DNA of 64,000 nucleotides from Caballeronia sp. SEWSISQ10-4 2 (lineage in GTDB: Bacteria > Pseudomonadota > Gammaproteobacteria > Burkholderiales > Burkholderiaceae). The DNA lies in the NCBI RefSeq assembly GCF_030464885.1, contig NZ_JALPRJ010000003.1, forward strand, positions 62,001 through 126,000, in the 5' to 3' direction. Both the position numbers and the translations under genes were made by a program. The notes under the pieces were generated by a model, which saw only the letters and a program-made list of their open reading frames with translations, did not search any database and was not told the DNA's origin. Shown piece by piece: positions 9,378-18,894 of the stretch (positions are counted from its first letter, which is position 1; each line of letters opens with the position of its first letter).

Positions 9378-10553
9378 TCAAATCGAAAGAATCGTGACGA
9401 CGGCAGCTGCCGAATCCCCTGCCAGTTGACCGCCGTTGTTCTCGGCCAGCGCTACCTTCGCAGCCGGACGTTGGCGTGCGCCCGCTCGTCCACGCAGTTG
9501 CTGCGTCAACTCGACGATCTGGGCGGCGCCGGTCGCGCCAATCGGATGTCCGCGGCTTAGCAAACCACCGCTTGGATTAACAGACAGTCGCCCGCCGATG
9601 TCAGTCGCCCCCGATCGCAGCAATTCGATCGCGCCACCGCCTGGCTCGCAAAATCCCAGATTCTCGTAGTGGATCAACTCGGCCGGCGCGGATGCGTCAT
9701 GCAGCTCGACCACATGCACGTCTTCAGGGCCAATTCCCGCGATCTCGTAGGCGCGGCGTGAGGCGACTCGTGCTACCGGTTCACGGTCTCCCGACACCTT
9801 CGCGGACACCACGGCGCTAGCGCGAATCAGGACCTTTGGCGTATCGAGTCGCGCCGCGTACTCTTCAGAGCAGGTGAATATGGCTGCAGCGCCATCACCA
9901 ATCGATGAACACATGAACAACGTCAGCGGATCGCTGATCATACGGCTGCCAAGCACCTCGTCGATAGAAGTCGGTTGGCGGAACTGCGCGAGCTGATTAA
10001 GTGAACCTGCATGACGGCTCTTGACCACGACGCGTGCAAAGTCCTCCACCTTGCAGCCGGTTTTGCGCATCCACTCACGTGCCTTCGCCGCATACAAGTC
10101 CATGAACAGCGAACCCGTCCCGGCCTGATATCCCTCGGGCAACGGCTCTTCCAGATCCACGGCGCGCGCGAACGCACCGAACGAGACCGCTTTGTCCTCG
10201 TGGCTGAGCTTCTCTGCGCCAATTGCCAACGCGGTCTCACACGCACCCGAGGCCACCGCCATCCACGCGAGGTGCAAGGCGGTGCTGCTCGAAGCGCACG
10301 CGTTCTCGACATTGAACATCGGTTTGCCGTCCAGCCCGGTGTTGCGCAAGGAAGACTGAGCGCGGATCATCTCCTGCCCGGTCACTACGCCGGCCGCGGC
10401 ATTGCCGAAGTAGACCTGATCAACCGCGTCGGGCCCCACACCCGCATCTGCGAGCGCCGCGGATACGGCTTCCTCCGACAGCGACTTCAGGTTCCTGGAA
10501 AGAAACTTGCCGAACGGGGTCATACCCACTCCTGCGATAACGACCTTTCTCAT
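9378..10553 (-). CDS. SCP-x-type thiolase
   Basis: A 391-residue thiolase of the SCP-x/lipid-transfer subgroup. The nucleophile is in VENACASSSTALHLAWMAVA (about 82-101). The later motifs are [20 protein letters not shown] and ALAENNGGQLAG. This subgroup, known from sterol side-chain, isoprenoid and branched-acyl degradation, often works with a DUF35 OB-fold protein, and none is encoded nearby. The ribosome site AGGAAC lies 8 bases before ATG. It is followed by the SDR and preceded by an acyl-CoA dehydrogenase on the same strand. Confidence 0.9.
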   Translation of the reverse strand: MRKVVIAGVGMTPFGKFLSRNLKSLSEEAVSAALADAGVGPDAVDQVYFGNAAAGVVTGQEMIRAQSSLRNTGLDGKPMFNVENACASSSTALHLAWMAVASGACETALAIGAEKLSHEDKAVSFGAFARAVDLEEPLPEGYQAGTGSLFMDLYAAKAREWMRKTGCKVEDFARVVVKSRHAGSLNQLAQFRQPTSIDEVLGSRMISDPLTLFMCSSIGDGAAAIFTCSEEYAARLDTPKVLIRASAVVSAKVSGDREPVARVASRRAYEIAGIGPEDVHVVELHDASAPAELIHYENLGFCEPGGGAIELLRSGATDIGGRLSVNPSGGLLSRGHPIGATGAAQIVELTQQLRGRAGARQRPAAKVALAENNGGQLAGDSAAAVVTILSI

Positions 10554-10601
10554 AATCTGTTCCTGGGATAAGCAATGTTTGATTCGGCTAACGGATTACT
10601 C

Positions 10602-11753
10602 TTACCGAAACGCGGCGATGCCCGTGAGTTCGCGGCCATGAATCAGCGCTAACGTACCGTTGGTTCCATCAGGGACTTGAAACATACGCGCATCGAGCCA
10701 CAGCCGGTCGATGCCCATTTCCTGGCTGATGCCCATACCGCCATGAATCTGCATCGCCAAGAGAATCGCCCGCTCGCACGCCTGCGTGGCGTAGCGTTTG
10801 GCCATCGCTGAGATTCCATTGGCACGCACACCGCGATCGACTGCTTCGAGCGCATGCAGGCACAGCAGACGCGACGTGACAATCGCGGTTTCGATATCGG
10901 CAAGGTCTTGCTGCACAAGTTGATGCGCGGCCAGGGCCTTGCCGAATTGTTTGCGATCGGCCGCATGCTGCACGGCCAGTTCAAGCGCACGTTGCGCCAG
11001 ATGGACAGTCATCAGGCCGATCAACGGGCGGTTCACGTTCCAGCCCAATGTCAAATATTTCGCCGCGTCTCCTTGTTCGCCGATGATGTGCTCAACCGGC
11101 ACCCGGCAATCCTCGAAGCTCAACTCCCCGAGGTGGCCTTGTTGCAATCCCATGACCGGGATCTCGCGAACCGAGAACGGCGACGCCGCACGGTCAACAA
11201 GTACTCGCCGGGTCACCGGACGGCCATGCGCGTCCACGCCGTCCATACAGGACACGTTGAACACATCAGCTACCGATGCGTTGGTGATCCACATCTTGCT
11301 GCCATTGATCACAGCGTGTTCGCCTTCGACCACCACCTTCGTGCGGATCGCGCGTGAGTCGGACCCGGCTTCCGGCTCGGTATTGGCCGTGCAACAGATC
11401 TTGCGTCCCGCGATCAAATCGGCCAGATAAGTCTGTGCGATCTCGGCTGGGCAACCCGCGTGCAAACGCGCCACGGTGCCTTCATGTGAGAGCAGAGACA
11501 AGGCAATCACGGGTGGCAATTGCTCGACGATCAGACCATAGTCGACCATCCTTAGCCCACCACCACCTGCCGATTCGGGCAGCCGCGGAGCCGTGATACC
11601 GAAGCGCGCCAAGGCTGCGAAGATCTTTAGCATCGTGGCCTTGGACAAAGGCCGATCAATGGGATGAGATACGAGCTCCGGCGTGATTTCTTGAGCAACC
11701 ATCCGGCGAGCCGAGTCGACGATCGATTGCTGGTCTTCAGTGAGATGGAACAT
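10602..11753 (-). CDS. Acyl-CoA dehydrogenase
   Basis: A 383-residue FAD-dependent acyl-CoA dehydrogenase. Family motifs are CCTANTEPEAGSDSRAIRTK (FAD/substrate loop, about 120-139), KMWITNASVADVFNV, and LAMQIHGGMGISQEMGIDRL. At the usual catalytic-base position (typically YEG or HEG) the sequence reads VPDGTNGT, so Asp replaces Glu, as in some ACAD10/11-like members; chain-length or branch specificity may differ. No clear ribosome site precedes the ATG at 11753. It forms the upstream end of the 2.6-11.8 kb minus-strand gene run. Confidence 0.9.
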   Translation of the reverse strand: MFHLTEDQQSIVDSARRMVAQEITPELVSHPIDRPLSKATMLKIFAALARFGITAPRLPESAGGGGLRMVDYGLIVEQLPPVIALSLLSHEGTVARLHAGCPAEIAQTYLADLIAGRKICCTANTEPEAGSDSRAIRTKVVVEGEHAVINGSKMWITNASVADVFNVSCMDGVDAHGRPVTRRVLVDRAASPFSVREIPVMGLQQGHLGELSFEDCRVPVEHIIGEQGDAAKYLTLGWNVNRPLIGLMTVHLAQRALELAVQHAADRKQFGKALAAHQLVQQDLADIETAIVTSRLLCLHALEAVDRGVRANGISAMAKRYATQACERAILLAMQIHGGMGISQEMGIDRLWLDARMFQVPDGTNGTLALIHGRELTGIAAFR

Positions 11754-11882
11754 AGGATACGGTTAGGTTCAGGTTAATTTTCAGCGGTGACCGATAACGC
11801 TGGCGCTCAACGGCACCCGTGGTTTTGGGCAACGCCAACAGGGCGAAGATCGAAACTGCGTAGGACTCGAAACAGCAAGCAC

Positions 11883-12323
11883 CTATCCCGGTTGCCAACC
11901 TAGTACGTGCCGACAGCGCGCCAACTCTGGCGATCGCGAGTGCGCCAGGATTTTCGCCACGTTGTAGTTGTATCGAAACCCATGCGTGTCGTACGCACTT
12001 GAGTCGGAAACAGCTCGACGCGATGTGCCACGATTGTCTCGAGATCGGCATCCAGACGGACATTCGTGGGATGGACCACAAGGTTTTACGGCAAGCTGTC
12101 CAGTCTCATGACCGGCTCTTGTATCAACCTCCGAGATCAGACGCATCTCGATCTCGGTTGACCAACTATCGAGCAAGTCTTGCGACATTGCATTCAGCGC
12201 CGGGAAACTGCCGATAATTCCTGCCTTGCATTGCATCATCACGAGGTCCGGGTTCGACACAAGGAACATCGGCGCGGCAAGTACGGACAAGCGGAGTTCA
12301 TCCAAAAAAGACCAGTCCATCAT
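11883..12323 (-). pseudogene. Nitronate monooxygenase, 5' remnant with frameshifts
   Basis: The first 45 residues (MMDWSFLDELRLSVLAAPMF, then LVSNPDLVMMQCKAGIIGSF) match the N-terminus of nitronate monooxygenase / 2-nitropropane dioxygenase flavoproteins. After about 60 residues the frame becomes incoherent, while the other frame still shows family-like sequence near LPYRKTLWSIP, and the gene ends after about 440 bases of an expected 950 or more. The ATG overlaps the stop of the truncated MaoC gene, so this was once part of the same operon. The FMN domain and catalytic His are missing. The rest of the gap to the dehydrogenase (11754-11882) holds nothing clear. Confidence 0.6.
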
Positions 12324-12643
12324 TCTGCTCCGCGCCTGTTGATTAACAGGTCGCTACGTCCGCTCTGCCCGGTTTCGTCGCTCTGATTGAGTGCATCAAA
12401 ACGGCGCCCCAAGCGTCCCATGCGCTCACTTCTATCGCCATCGAATTCCGCGCTTTCAATCACCAAGTGCAAGGTGTCGCCGACCAGAATCGGGGCGATG
12501 AATTTTCGCTCGTTCGACGACATCGTGACGACCGCGCTATCGGGGAAAATCCCCAGTTCATGGAGCATGCCAGTGGTGATCGCGATGCCAAGCAGGCCAC
12601 GAATCACGTGCTGTTCGTACCGCATGGTCCTAGCGAGCGTCAT
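12320..12643 (-). pseudogene. MaoC-like dehydratase lacking its N-terminal active-site segment
   Basis: A 107-codon frame. RGLLGIAITTGMLHELGIFP and FIAPILVGDTLHLVIESAEF match the central helix and later strands of single-hotdog MaoC dehydratases, and the end LINRRGAE is typical. The roughly 40 preceding residues, with the catalytic Asp/His (ATGDxxxxH), are absent: MTLARTMRYEQHV runs straight into the central helix. The ATG overlaps the stop of the upstream hydratase (ATGA), so translation is probably coupled, but the product should be catalytically dead. An internal deletion is the simplest explanation. Confidence 0.6.
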
Positions 12644-13425
12644 GCGACTGGCCAAGTGAAAAGAGGCGTAGCCTTATCGCGGAAACGTTGCACCGCTTCG
12701 CGATGAAATTCAGTGGTAAGTGCCACCGCCTGAGCGACGCATTCGAGTTCGAGCATCGTGCGCAGATCACTGCCAAGCGACATGTTCAACGCGCGTTTGC
12801 TCAGGCCGAAGGCGATCGGCGACGCATCCGCGAGCGCGCGCGCAACGCCCGCTGCGCGCGCATGCAACGTTTCAGATTCGACCACTTCGAGCACCACTCC
12901 CATGCCGCGCGCTTCGTCGACGCTAACTTCCCTAGCCGTGAAAATAAGCTCTTTTGCGCGCGCGAGACCGACTGCGCGGGGCAACGTGTAGAACGCCGCA
13001 CAGTCTGGAATGAGGCCAAGTTTCATGAATGGCATGCAAAATCGCGCACGCGGACTGGCGATCACGAAGTCGGCCGCAAGTGCGAGACTGAAGCCCGCAC
13101 CGTACGCGACGCCGTCCACCGCTGCAATCGTCGGTCGGTCCAGGTCGACGAGTTGCGAGATCCAGCCATGCAGATCGTCGATACGATTGCGCCCTTCCTC
13201 CGCAGTCTGCACGGACATGCCGTGCACATCGCCACCTGAACAAAACGCAGTGCCCGCGCCGCGCAAAATGACGGCACGCACTGAGCGATCCTGACGTATG
13301 GAGTAGATAGCATCGCGTAATGCCGCGCGCATCGGCATATTCATCGCATTCCTAGATTCCGGTCGGTTCAACGTGAGCGTCGCAACACCGTCGTCGATTT
13401 CAAACAGCAGGGATTGGTCGCTCAC
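12640..13425 (-). CDS. Enoyl-CoA hydratase/isomerase family protein (active-site variant)
   Basis: A 261-residue crotonase with the oxyanion motif GAGTAFCSGGDVHGM (about 51-65). Both hydratase glutamates are replaced: the first block reads GAGFSLALAADFVIA and the second MPFMKLGLIPDCAAF, so this is more likely an isomerase (PaaG-like) or another crotonase chemistry than a water-adding hydratase. The start is GTG at 13425, overlapping the previous stop (GTGA), with GAGGTG just upstream. It heads a coupled series with the truncated MaoC and nitronate monooxygenase genes. Confidence 0.85.
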   Translation of the reverse strand: MSDQSLLFEIDDGVATLTLNRPESRNAMNMPMRAALRDAIYSIRQDRSVRAVILRGAGTAFCSGGDVHGMSVQTAEEGRNRIDDLHGWISQLVDLDRPTIAAVDGVAYGAGFSLALAADFVIASPRARFCMPFMKLGLIPDCAAFYTLPRAVGLARAKELIFTAREVSVDEARGMGVVLEVVESETLHARAAGVARALADASPIAFGLSKRALNMSLGSDLRTMLELECVAQAVALTTEFHREAVQRFRDKATPLFTWPVA

Positions 13426-13691
13426 GCCGTCACCTCAATTGATAGATCGTTAAGCGCGAAGTCCGGTGCCTTCATGAGATGTTCGAGATCGGTGCCTGCA
13501 AATTCGCCATCCGGGCGCTGCAAGAACGCTTTCACGACCTTGCCATCCATCATGTCTTGTGTAGCCATGCCTATCGTCCCCATCGGTTTTCTGTCGAGCG
13601 GAAAGTGGACATTCGAAAAACGAACATTGCGCGATCGCTTGGTCGGATTCCTTTTATTCCTGCTTGTCAACGCGCTACGTATCACGTCCAA
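13422..13691 (-). CDS. Unidentified 89-residue ORF coupled to the downstream hydratase
   Basis: The stop codon overlaps the GTG start of the hydratase, a typical coupled junction, which argues the 3' end is real coding sequence. Residues 25-89 (including FPLDRKPMGTIGMATQDMMD and the end NDLSIEVTA) look protein-like, while the first 24 residues are Arg/Asn-rich and may lie outside the original gene. I do not recognise a family; it may be the 3' end of a larger truncated gene. No convincing ribosome site precedes it. Confidence 0.4.
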   Translation of the reverse strand: MDVIRSALTSRNKRNPTKRSRNVRFSNVHFPLDRKPMGTIGMATQDMMDGKVVKAFLQRPDGEFAGTDLEHLMKAPDFALNDLSIEVTA

Positions 13692-14092
13692 TTCTGCCGC
13701 TCACGCTTATCGAACCTCCGTTTTCCGAATGACGACAGAAGTCGTATTTGTTATCCCCGATCTTCCTGAAATCTCGATCTATCGTCACCGCCAGAGAGTC
13801 GTCCTAGGTGTAAATCCGAGCACAGAGTTGCAGCAGATAGTTCCCAGTACTTCGCATGCCTGCCGTTTTGTACGGATTCTGGCCGAGGCTTTTGGTCTAA
13901 TAGACGATCGCAGCGTACCTGGACCTATTTGGCACGTCCGTTCTGCTCACGGAACTGTTGCACCGTCCCAAGATGTCGCGCGACTATATTTCCAGTACAG
14001 GTCCACATAAGCGATGACCGCCCGCGACAATTTATGCATCGCCAATCAGTTTTTTTGAGCAATAACTCCCAGACATCACTCGTACGCTCAAG
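13692..14092. other. 401-bp interval without a supported gene
   Basis: Plus-strand frames here (for example FVIPDLPEISIYRHRQRVVL) are open but have no recognisable motif or good ribosome site, and they run across the 5' end of the neighbouring minus-strand ORF. GC content falls and the sequence looks like decayed or rearranged DNA between two hydratase genes. I can assign nothing to it. Confidence 0.5.
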
Positions 14093-14869
14093 CTAACCAG
14101 AATTTTTCCACGTCGGCTTGTGGCGTTCGGCGAAAGCCGTAAGCCTCTCCCTCGCCTCTTCACCATTGGCTACATTGCAAAAGTTCTCTACAGCGGCCGC
14201 AATCTCCCGCCGGTAGTTCTGATCAAGCGCAGACATAAATGCCGCACGTCCCCTCCTGACTGCTTCAGGCGGCTTCGACGCGAGTGTCCGAGCAATCGCC
14301 CGCGCGGCATCGAGAACTTCATCATCCGGCACCACTCGATTGATCAGGCCGAGCGAAAACGCTTCGGTAGCTGAAAACGTACGGCCGGTAAACAGCAGGT
14401 CGAAAGCCCGTTGACGACCAACGACGCGCGGTAGATGAACATAATGTATGGCTGGTAACAGGCCGCTATCGATCTCGGGGTATCCGAATGTGGCGGATTC
14501 AGCGGCCACAATCATGTCGGACGATACGGCCACCGTCATGCCACCGCCGCGAGCCGCACCAGCGACCGCACTGATCGAGGGTTTTCCAAGGTTGAACTGC
14601 ACGTCAAAGAGCTCAATGTAGAGCTTCCGCGTCACGTCATATAGTTGTTCAGCACCCGCAGCGCTGGCCACCTTCAGATCAAGCCCGGCGCAGAAGCGTC
14701 CCGAAATGGCACTGTGCAAAATGACAGCTCGCGTGTCCCGGTCACCTGCCGCGCGACGCAACGCCGCCAGCAAGTCGACAAGCATTGCTTCGTCCAAAGC
14801 GTTCGCAGGCGGTCGCGACATCGATATCTCGGCTATTCCGTCACGGACGCTGTACTCTATTGTTTTCAT
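14093..14869 (-). CDS. Enoyl-CoA hydratase/isomerase family protein
   Basis: A 258-residue crotonase. The CoA/oxyanion motif is SGRFCAGLDLKVAS (about 55-68). The block AARGGGMTVAVSSDMIVAAE lacks the first catalytic Glu (Met/Thr instead), whereas YPEIDSGLLPAIHY keeps the second, so isomerase, hydrolase or lyase chemistry is possible. It begins 21 bases after the CoA-transferase stop, so the two form an operon. The ribosome site is weak (GGGAACAG before ATG). Confidence 0.88.
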   Translation of the reverse strand: MKTIEYSVRDGIAEISMSRPPANALDEAMLVDLLAALRRAAGDRDTRAVILHSAISGRFCAGLDLKVASAAGAEQLYDVTRKLYIELFDVQFNLGKPSISAVAGAARGGGMTVAVSSDMIVAAESATFGYPEIDSGLLPAIHYVHLPRVVGRQRAFDLLFTGRTFSATEAFSLGLINRVVPDDEVLDAARAIARTLASKPPEAVRRGRAAFMSALDQNYRREIAAAVENFCNVANGEEARERLTAFAERHKPTWKNSG

Positions 14870-14890
14870 GTCTGTTCCCGCGTGATCGAA

Positions 14891-16087
14891 TCAATCAGAT
14901 TCCGACTGCACAATGGGGCGGTCAGCCGTTTGACAATACGCAGCCTGGCGCGGCGGAAGCTTTGCAATACGCCCCGGTGTTCTTGAAAATTTCGTGGGAA
15001 TGTTCATCAGGCGCACCATTCCTTCGGTTGGGTGCTCCCGTTTGACAAAAAAACCCGTCTGATTTAAGTGCTCGTCTTCAAGAAGTTCTTCAGGCGAGAT
15101 CACCGCTGCGACCGGAATGTCAGCAGGTCCTAGCAGTTTTATCCATTCATCTGTAGTACGTAACAATACGATGTCGGACAAAAACCGATATAGGGCGTCA
15201 AAGTTCGTGCTACGTGCCCGCGCACTGGTGAAGCGTGCATCCGCGGCGAGTTCCGGGTGGCCGGAAAGTGCAAAAAACCGCTGCCACTGCGCGTCTGTAT
15301 ATGGCACGACGCTTGCGAAACCGTCTCTGGTACGGTATGGCTTGCGATAAGGTGATAGTACCCGTCCATAGCCCATGGGTCCAAGCGGTGGATCAAATAC
15401 CTCTCCACCCATATGCTCGATCATGCAGAATGAGACGAGCGTCTCGAACATCGGCACCTCGATGGCTTGTCCGCGGCCCGACTTTTCTCGCTCGTACAAC
15501 GCCATCGGAATTGTGTACGCCAGCGTAAGGCCAGCGACCTTGTCTGCCATAATCGTACTGACGTACGCTGGCTCACCCGTATTTCGTCCCTGCAGATCAG
15601 CGATTCCGCTCATGGCCTGAATGATGTCGTCAAAGGCCGGTCTTTCTGCATACGGTCCATCTTGTCCGAATCCAACGGCCGCGCAGTAGATCAGTCGCTC
15701 GTTGCTTTTCGCAAGCGTCTCATAGTCAAGTCCTACCCTTCTCAGCGCTCGCGGACGCACATTGGATACAAAAACGTCGGCCTGCTCGATGAGAGCGTTC
15801 AGATGTGCAAGGTCGTCAGCATTCTTGAGATCAAGGGTGAGGCTATACTTGTTGCGGTTCAGATTCATGAAAATCGCACCCATTCCCTCTGAGCGGAACG
15901 GTTCAGCATGGCGAAACACATCGCCTTCAGGTGCTTCAATCTTGATGACGTCAGCGCCCATATCGCCAAGGATCTGGGTCGCGTACGGACCCATGCCAAC
16001 CGACGTAAGGTCGACTACCTTTACGCCGGCCAGGGGTCCATATGGCTCTGATGATCCGTACTCGGGTACTTTGGATGAAATGCGCAT
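14891..16087 (-). CDS. CaiB/BaiF family (class III) CoA-transferase
   Basis: A 398-residue class III CoA-transferase: GPLAGVKVVDLTSVGMGPYA (residues 17-36), LGDMGADVIKIEAPEGD, and the catalytic Asp in RPAFDDIIQAMSGIADLQGR (about 155-174), the region that carries the aspartyl-CoA intermediate in formyl-CoA transferase. The enzyme moves CoA between an acyl-CoA and a free acid, activating a substrate without ATP. The ATG at 16087 is preferred to the adjacent upstream TTG; neither has a strong ribosome site. It is followed by the hydratase. Confidence 0.9.
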   Translation of the reverse strand: MRISSKVPEYGSSEPYGPLAGVKVVDLTSVGMGPYATQILGDMGADVIKIEAPEGDVFRHAEPFRSEGMGAIFMNLNRNKYSLTLDLKNADDLAHLNALIEQADVFVSNVRPRALRRVGLDYETLAKSNERLIYCAAVGFGQDGPYAERPAFDDIIQAMSGIADLQGRNTGEPAYVSTIMADKVAGLTLAYTIPMALYEREKSGRGQAIEVPMFETLVSFCMIEHMGGEVFDPPLGPMGYGRVLSPYRKPYRTRDGFASVVPYTDAQWQRFFALSGHPELAADARFTSARARSTNFDALYRFLSDIVLLRTTDEWIKLLGPADIPVAAVISPEELLEDEHLNQTGFFVKREHPTEGMVRLMNIPTKFSRTPGRIAKLPPRQAAYCQTADRPIVQSESD

Positions 16088-16245
16088 CAAGAAAATCCGT
16101 TATACGTTATGGCCTCTTGTTCGCGTACGCATTTCACGGCTGCTGGATGTCGAAATGAGACATCTCCTGGACACTGTGATGCAGTGCGATCGAGACCTAT
16201 TCGGGGGACGCCGGGACATCAGTCTTTCCGGCAACTCGGCTTTAC

Positions 16246-16655
16246 AAACTTCATGATGGCGCAGGCAATCCATTCCAACAATGGACTTAACTTCATATAA
16301 CCATCCCGATATGCGATAAATGAACGCTTGCACTCGTCGGGGTCCGATGGTGGACGAGCAAGCCCTCCTCGACCCTACGCCATCAGCAATTTTCGTTATC
16401 GACTGCGTTGCAGATCAACACGCATGATCTCGATGAATTTAGCAGCAGCGATCGACGACCGCGCGTTGCGTCGTCGGATCAGTGAAAGCGTGCGTACGGT
16501 ATCTGCTGAATGGGCGATAGGGGCAATGCTGATCCCAAATGCGCGCGCATCGTGAAATGTATTTCGACACGACTGCGATACCTGCGCCGGCGCGCACAAG
16601 TCCGAGCATGGTGCTCACCGCATACACTTCCACCGGCGGTCGATGATCTGCATGC
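16246..16655. repeat. Direct duplication, copy A (LysR 3' region)
   Basis: About 410 bases here match 20643-21055 in the same orientation, from the shared ACTTCATGATGGCGCAGG through the last third of a LysR-type gene. The match ends abruptly near 16655 and near 16246. Copy A has substitutions and small indels absent from copy B. Confidence 0.8.
16396..16655 (-). pseudogene. LysR-type regulator, 3' remnant
   Basis: It encodes the C-terminal about 85 residues of the intact LysR protein at 20800-21702: VSTMLGLVRAGAGIAVVSKY, a frameshift caused by a 2-bp deletion near 16548, then FGISIAPIAHSADTVRTLSL and a stop equivalent to the intact gene. The HTH and most of the effector domain are absent. 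The rest of 16656-17016 and 16088-16245 contains no gene I can identify. Confidence 0.75.
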
Positions 16656-17016
16656 GACACCGAGGCGTGAGAACCTTGGTCATTCCGTCGCTCTTCTTTG
16701 GCGCCCGAGGCAGCAGCGCTTGCACGATCTTGTCGGCACGTACCCATAGTATTGGGTCCCTGCCACATGGCACCAGCGTCCACTCGAGCATGCCGCGTGC
16801 GAGTCACGGTTAGGTCGCAAATCCAATCAACGATTGAATGCTCGTCGTCCTGTGCGGCGCAGGGTCATCAGTCCACGTCTGCGGCAGATAATTTTCGCGG
16901 GCGATGGAAGCACTGCCTCCATGGCCAGAGTAACAGGGGTACATGGCGATCTGACGGCTTTCGACGCAACGATACTGGCCCAGTCCACCGACCGGATGTC
17001 CGTCCTGCCTTATCGC

Positions 17017-18444
17017 TTAGACCAGCAATGTCATTACGGTTTTGGCAACAGTGTGCGCTAAAGGTCCTTCAATTCCTCCTTCCCGTCCAATACCGCTATC
17101 TTTTACACCGCCAAAGGGTAAATCTGGCTCCGAAGACGAGAAGTGATTGATCGCAAGGTTGCCCACCTCGAGTTGTTGAGACAATATCTTGATGTCAAGG
17201 GCAGAACGGGTAAATGCGTAACCCGCCAATCCGAAACGCACCGAATTGGCCTTTTCAACCGCTTCTTCGACGCCACTGACACGGCTCAGTAACGCCACCG
17301 GACCGAAGGGCTCTTCTCGCATTGCCCTTGCTGTAACGGGAACATTACCAAGAATTGTTAGTGGAAAGGCGAAACCTCGATGGCCGATACGCTCACCACC
17401 GGCGAGTATATGCGCCCCTGTGGCCTTCGCGTCAGCGATCAGAGCTTCAACCGCACTGACACGCCGGGAATTGACCAGAGGTCCCATATCTGTATCATCG
17501 TTGAGTCCATTGCCTACCTTTAGCGCTTTGGCGCGCTCGACAAATCGTGAGGCAAACCGATCATAGACTGCATCTTCAACAAAGAACCTAGTTGGTGAGA
17601 CGCAAACTTGACCGGCATTGATCGCCTTAGCCGCCACTGCTGCATCAGCTGCCTCATCGATATCGGCCGTTTTGGAAATGAATACCGGGGAGTGCCCTCC
17701 AAGTTCCATGAGCACAGCTTTCATATGATCGCCCGCGAGCGCAGCAAGATGCTTACCAACGGGCACCGAACCGGTGAATGTCACCATCCGCACGTCAGGA
17801 TGCGCGATGAGATAATTGGAAATTGTGGGAGGATCACCATATACCAGGTTCAACACCCCGTTGGGAATGCCTGCATCGACAAACGCACGCACCAGTTCAA
17901 ATGCTCCCGCCGGCGTATCTTCCGCTGCTTTCAAGATGACAGAACAGCCAGCCGCTAGGGCGCTTCCTATTTTTCTGGATGGAGACGCGATCGGAAAATT
18001 CCATGGAGAGAATCCCGCAACAATTCCTATGGGCTGACGATAAACTGCATTATGGTATGCGTCCGTTGACGGCACAATACGGCCGTAGATTCGTCTACCT
18101 TCATGGCCATCCCACTCAATATTGGCAGCCGCACGCAGGACTTCCGCCCGCGCCTCACGTAGCGTTTTACCTTGTTCTAGCGTAATCGTTAGGGCGATTT
18201 CGTCTGCGCGCTCGCGTAGTAGATTCGCGGCGCGGGTCATAATTTCTTCACGCCCGACTGGTCCTAAATTTCCCCAGGCGCGTATCCCACGCTTTGCTGC
18301 GGCTACGGCGTCTTCCAAATCAGTAACCGTTGCGTGGGCATACGTCCCAATCTCCATTTCATTAAATGGATTTATAACAGAGCGGGGATCGGACATACGC
18401 CAATCGCCATCGATAAGGATTTTTACTTCTGGATAATGATTCAT
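17017..18444 (-). CDS. NAD(P)-dependent aldehyde dehydrogenase (succinate-semialdehyde dehydrogenase-like)
   Basis: A 475-residue aldehyde dehydrogenase superfamily enzyme. The Rossmann segment has VAGFSPWNFPIASPSRKIGS (about 144-163), TFTGSVPVGKHLAALAGDHM, catalytic Glu in MELGGHSPVFI and catalytic Cys in NAGQVCVSPTRF (about residue 283). It oxidises an aldehyde to an acid. The ATG at 18444 has AAGGAG 8 bases upstream; a TTG two codons earlier is too close to that site. It is the last gene of a run with the SDR and the halohydrin-dehalogenase-like SDR, fitting an alcohol/epoxide-aldehyde-acid route (inference). Confidence 0.92.
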   Translation of the reverse strand: MNHYPEVKILIDGDWRMSDPRSVINPFNEMEIGTYAHATVTDLEDAVAAAKRGIRAWGNLGPVGREEIMTRAANLLRERADEIALTITLEQGKTLREARAEVLRAAANIEWDGHEGRRIYGRIVPSTDAYHNAVYRQPIGIVAGFSPWNFPIASPSRKIGSALAAGCSVILKAAEDTPAGAFELVRAFVDAGIPNGVLNLVYGDPPTISNYLIAHPDVRMVTFTGSVPVGKHLAALAGDHMKAVLMELGGHSPVFISKTADIDEAADAAVAAKAINAGQVCVSPTRFFVEDAVYDRFASRFVERAKALKVGNGLNDDTDMGPLVNSRRVSAVEALIADAKATGAHILAGGERIGHRGFAFPLTILGNVPVTARAMREEPFGPVALLSRVSGVEEAVEKANSVRFGLAGYAFTRSALDIKILSQQLEVGNLAINHFSSSEPDLPFGGVKDSGIGREGGIEGPLAHTVAKTVMTLLV

Positions 18445-18894
18445 ATTCAATACTCCTTAATTCTTACGCCTTATCTGGAATGAGCAATGCTAGTATCTGC
18501 CTTACAAAGATACTTCAATTCGTTGAGAAATTTTGCTCACGGCGCTTGACTCAACAGCCATCTGCTCCGTTTGCATATGAATTGAAGATAGTTCATCTTG
18601 CGCTCTGCAATGGTCACGTTCTGACATCGCAACGAAATCAGTGGCATGCCCGCAAGCGATGCGGTCCGCAACGGCGAGGTATGGATATGGAAACCGTCGG
18701 CAGGAGTCGGAACGTAATTGTTTCACTATCAATTCATGCCATTTTTAAAAAGCATCCTCACTTTTTCAATCTCACGGCACGGTCGAATATTAATGTTCCA
18801 TCCACAACCGGGCAGAAAAACAGCTACATGTCCGCCGATGACGACGGCCGCGGATCGCCACTCGAAATGTACTTCGATCGCATTCGGCTTCAAA
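18445..18894. other. 450-bp interval without a supported gene
   Basis: It separates the SDR stop from the aldehyde dehydrogenase start. GC content is lower than in the neighbours. Open frames exist on both strands (18480-18917 plus, 18729-18926 minus), but neither has a family motif or convincing ribosome site. A leader or promoter for the dehydrogenase is possible; I see nothing definite. Confidence 0.5.
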
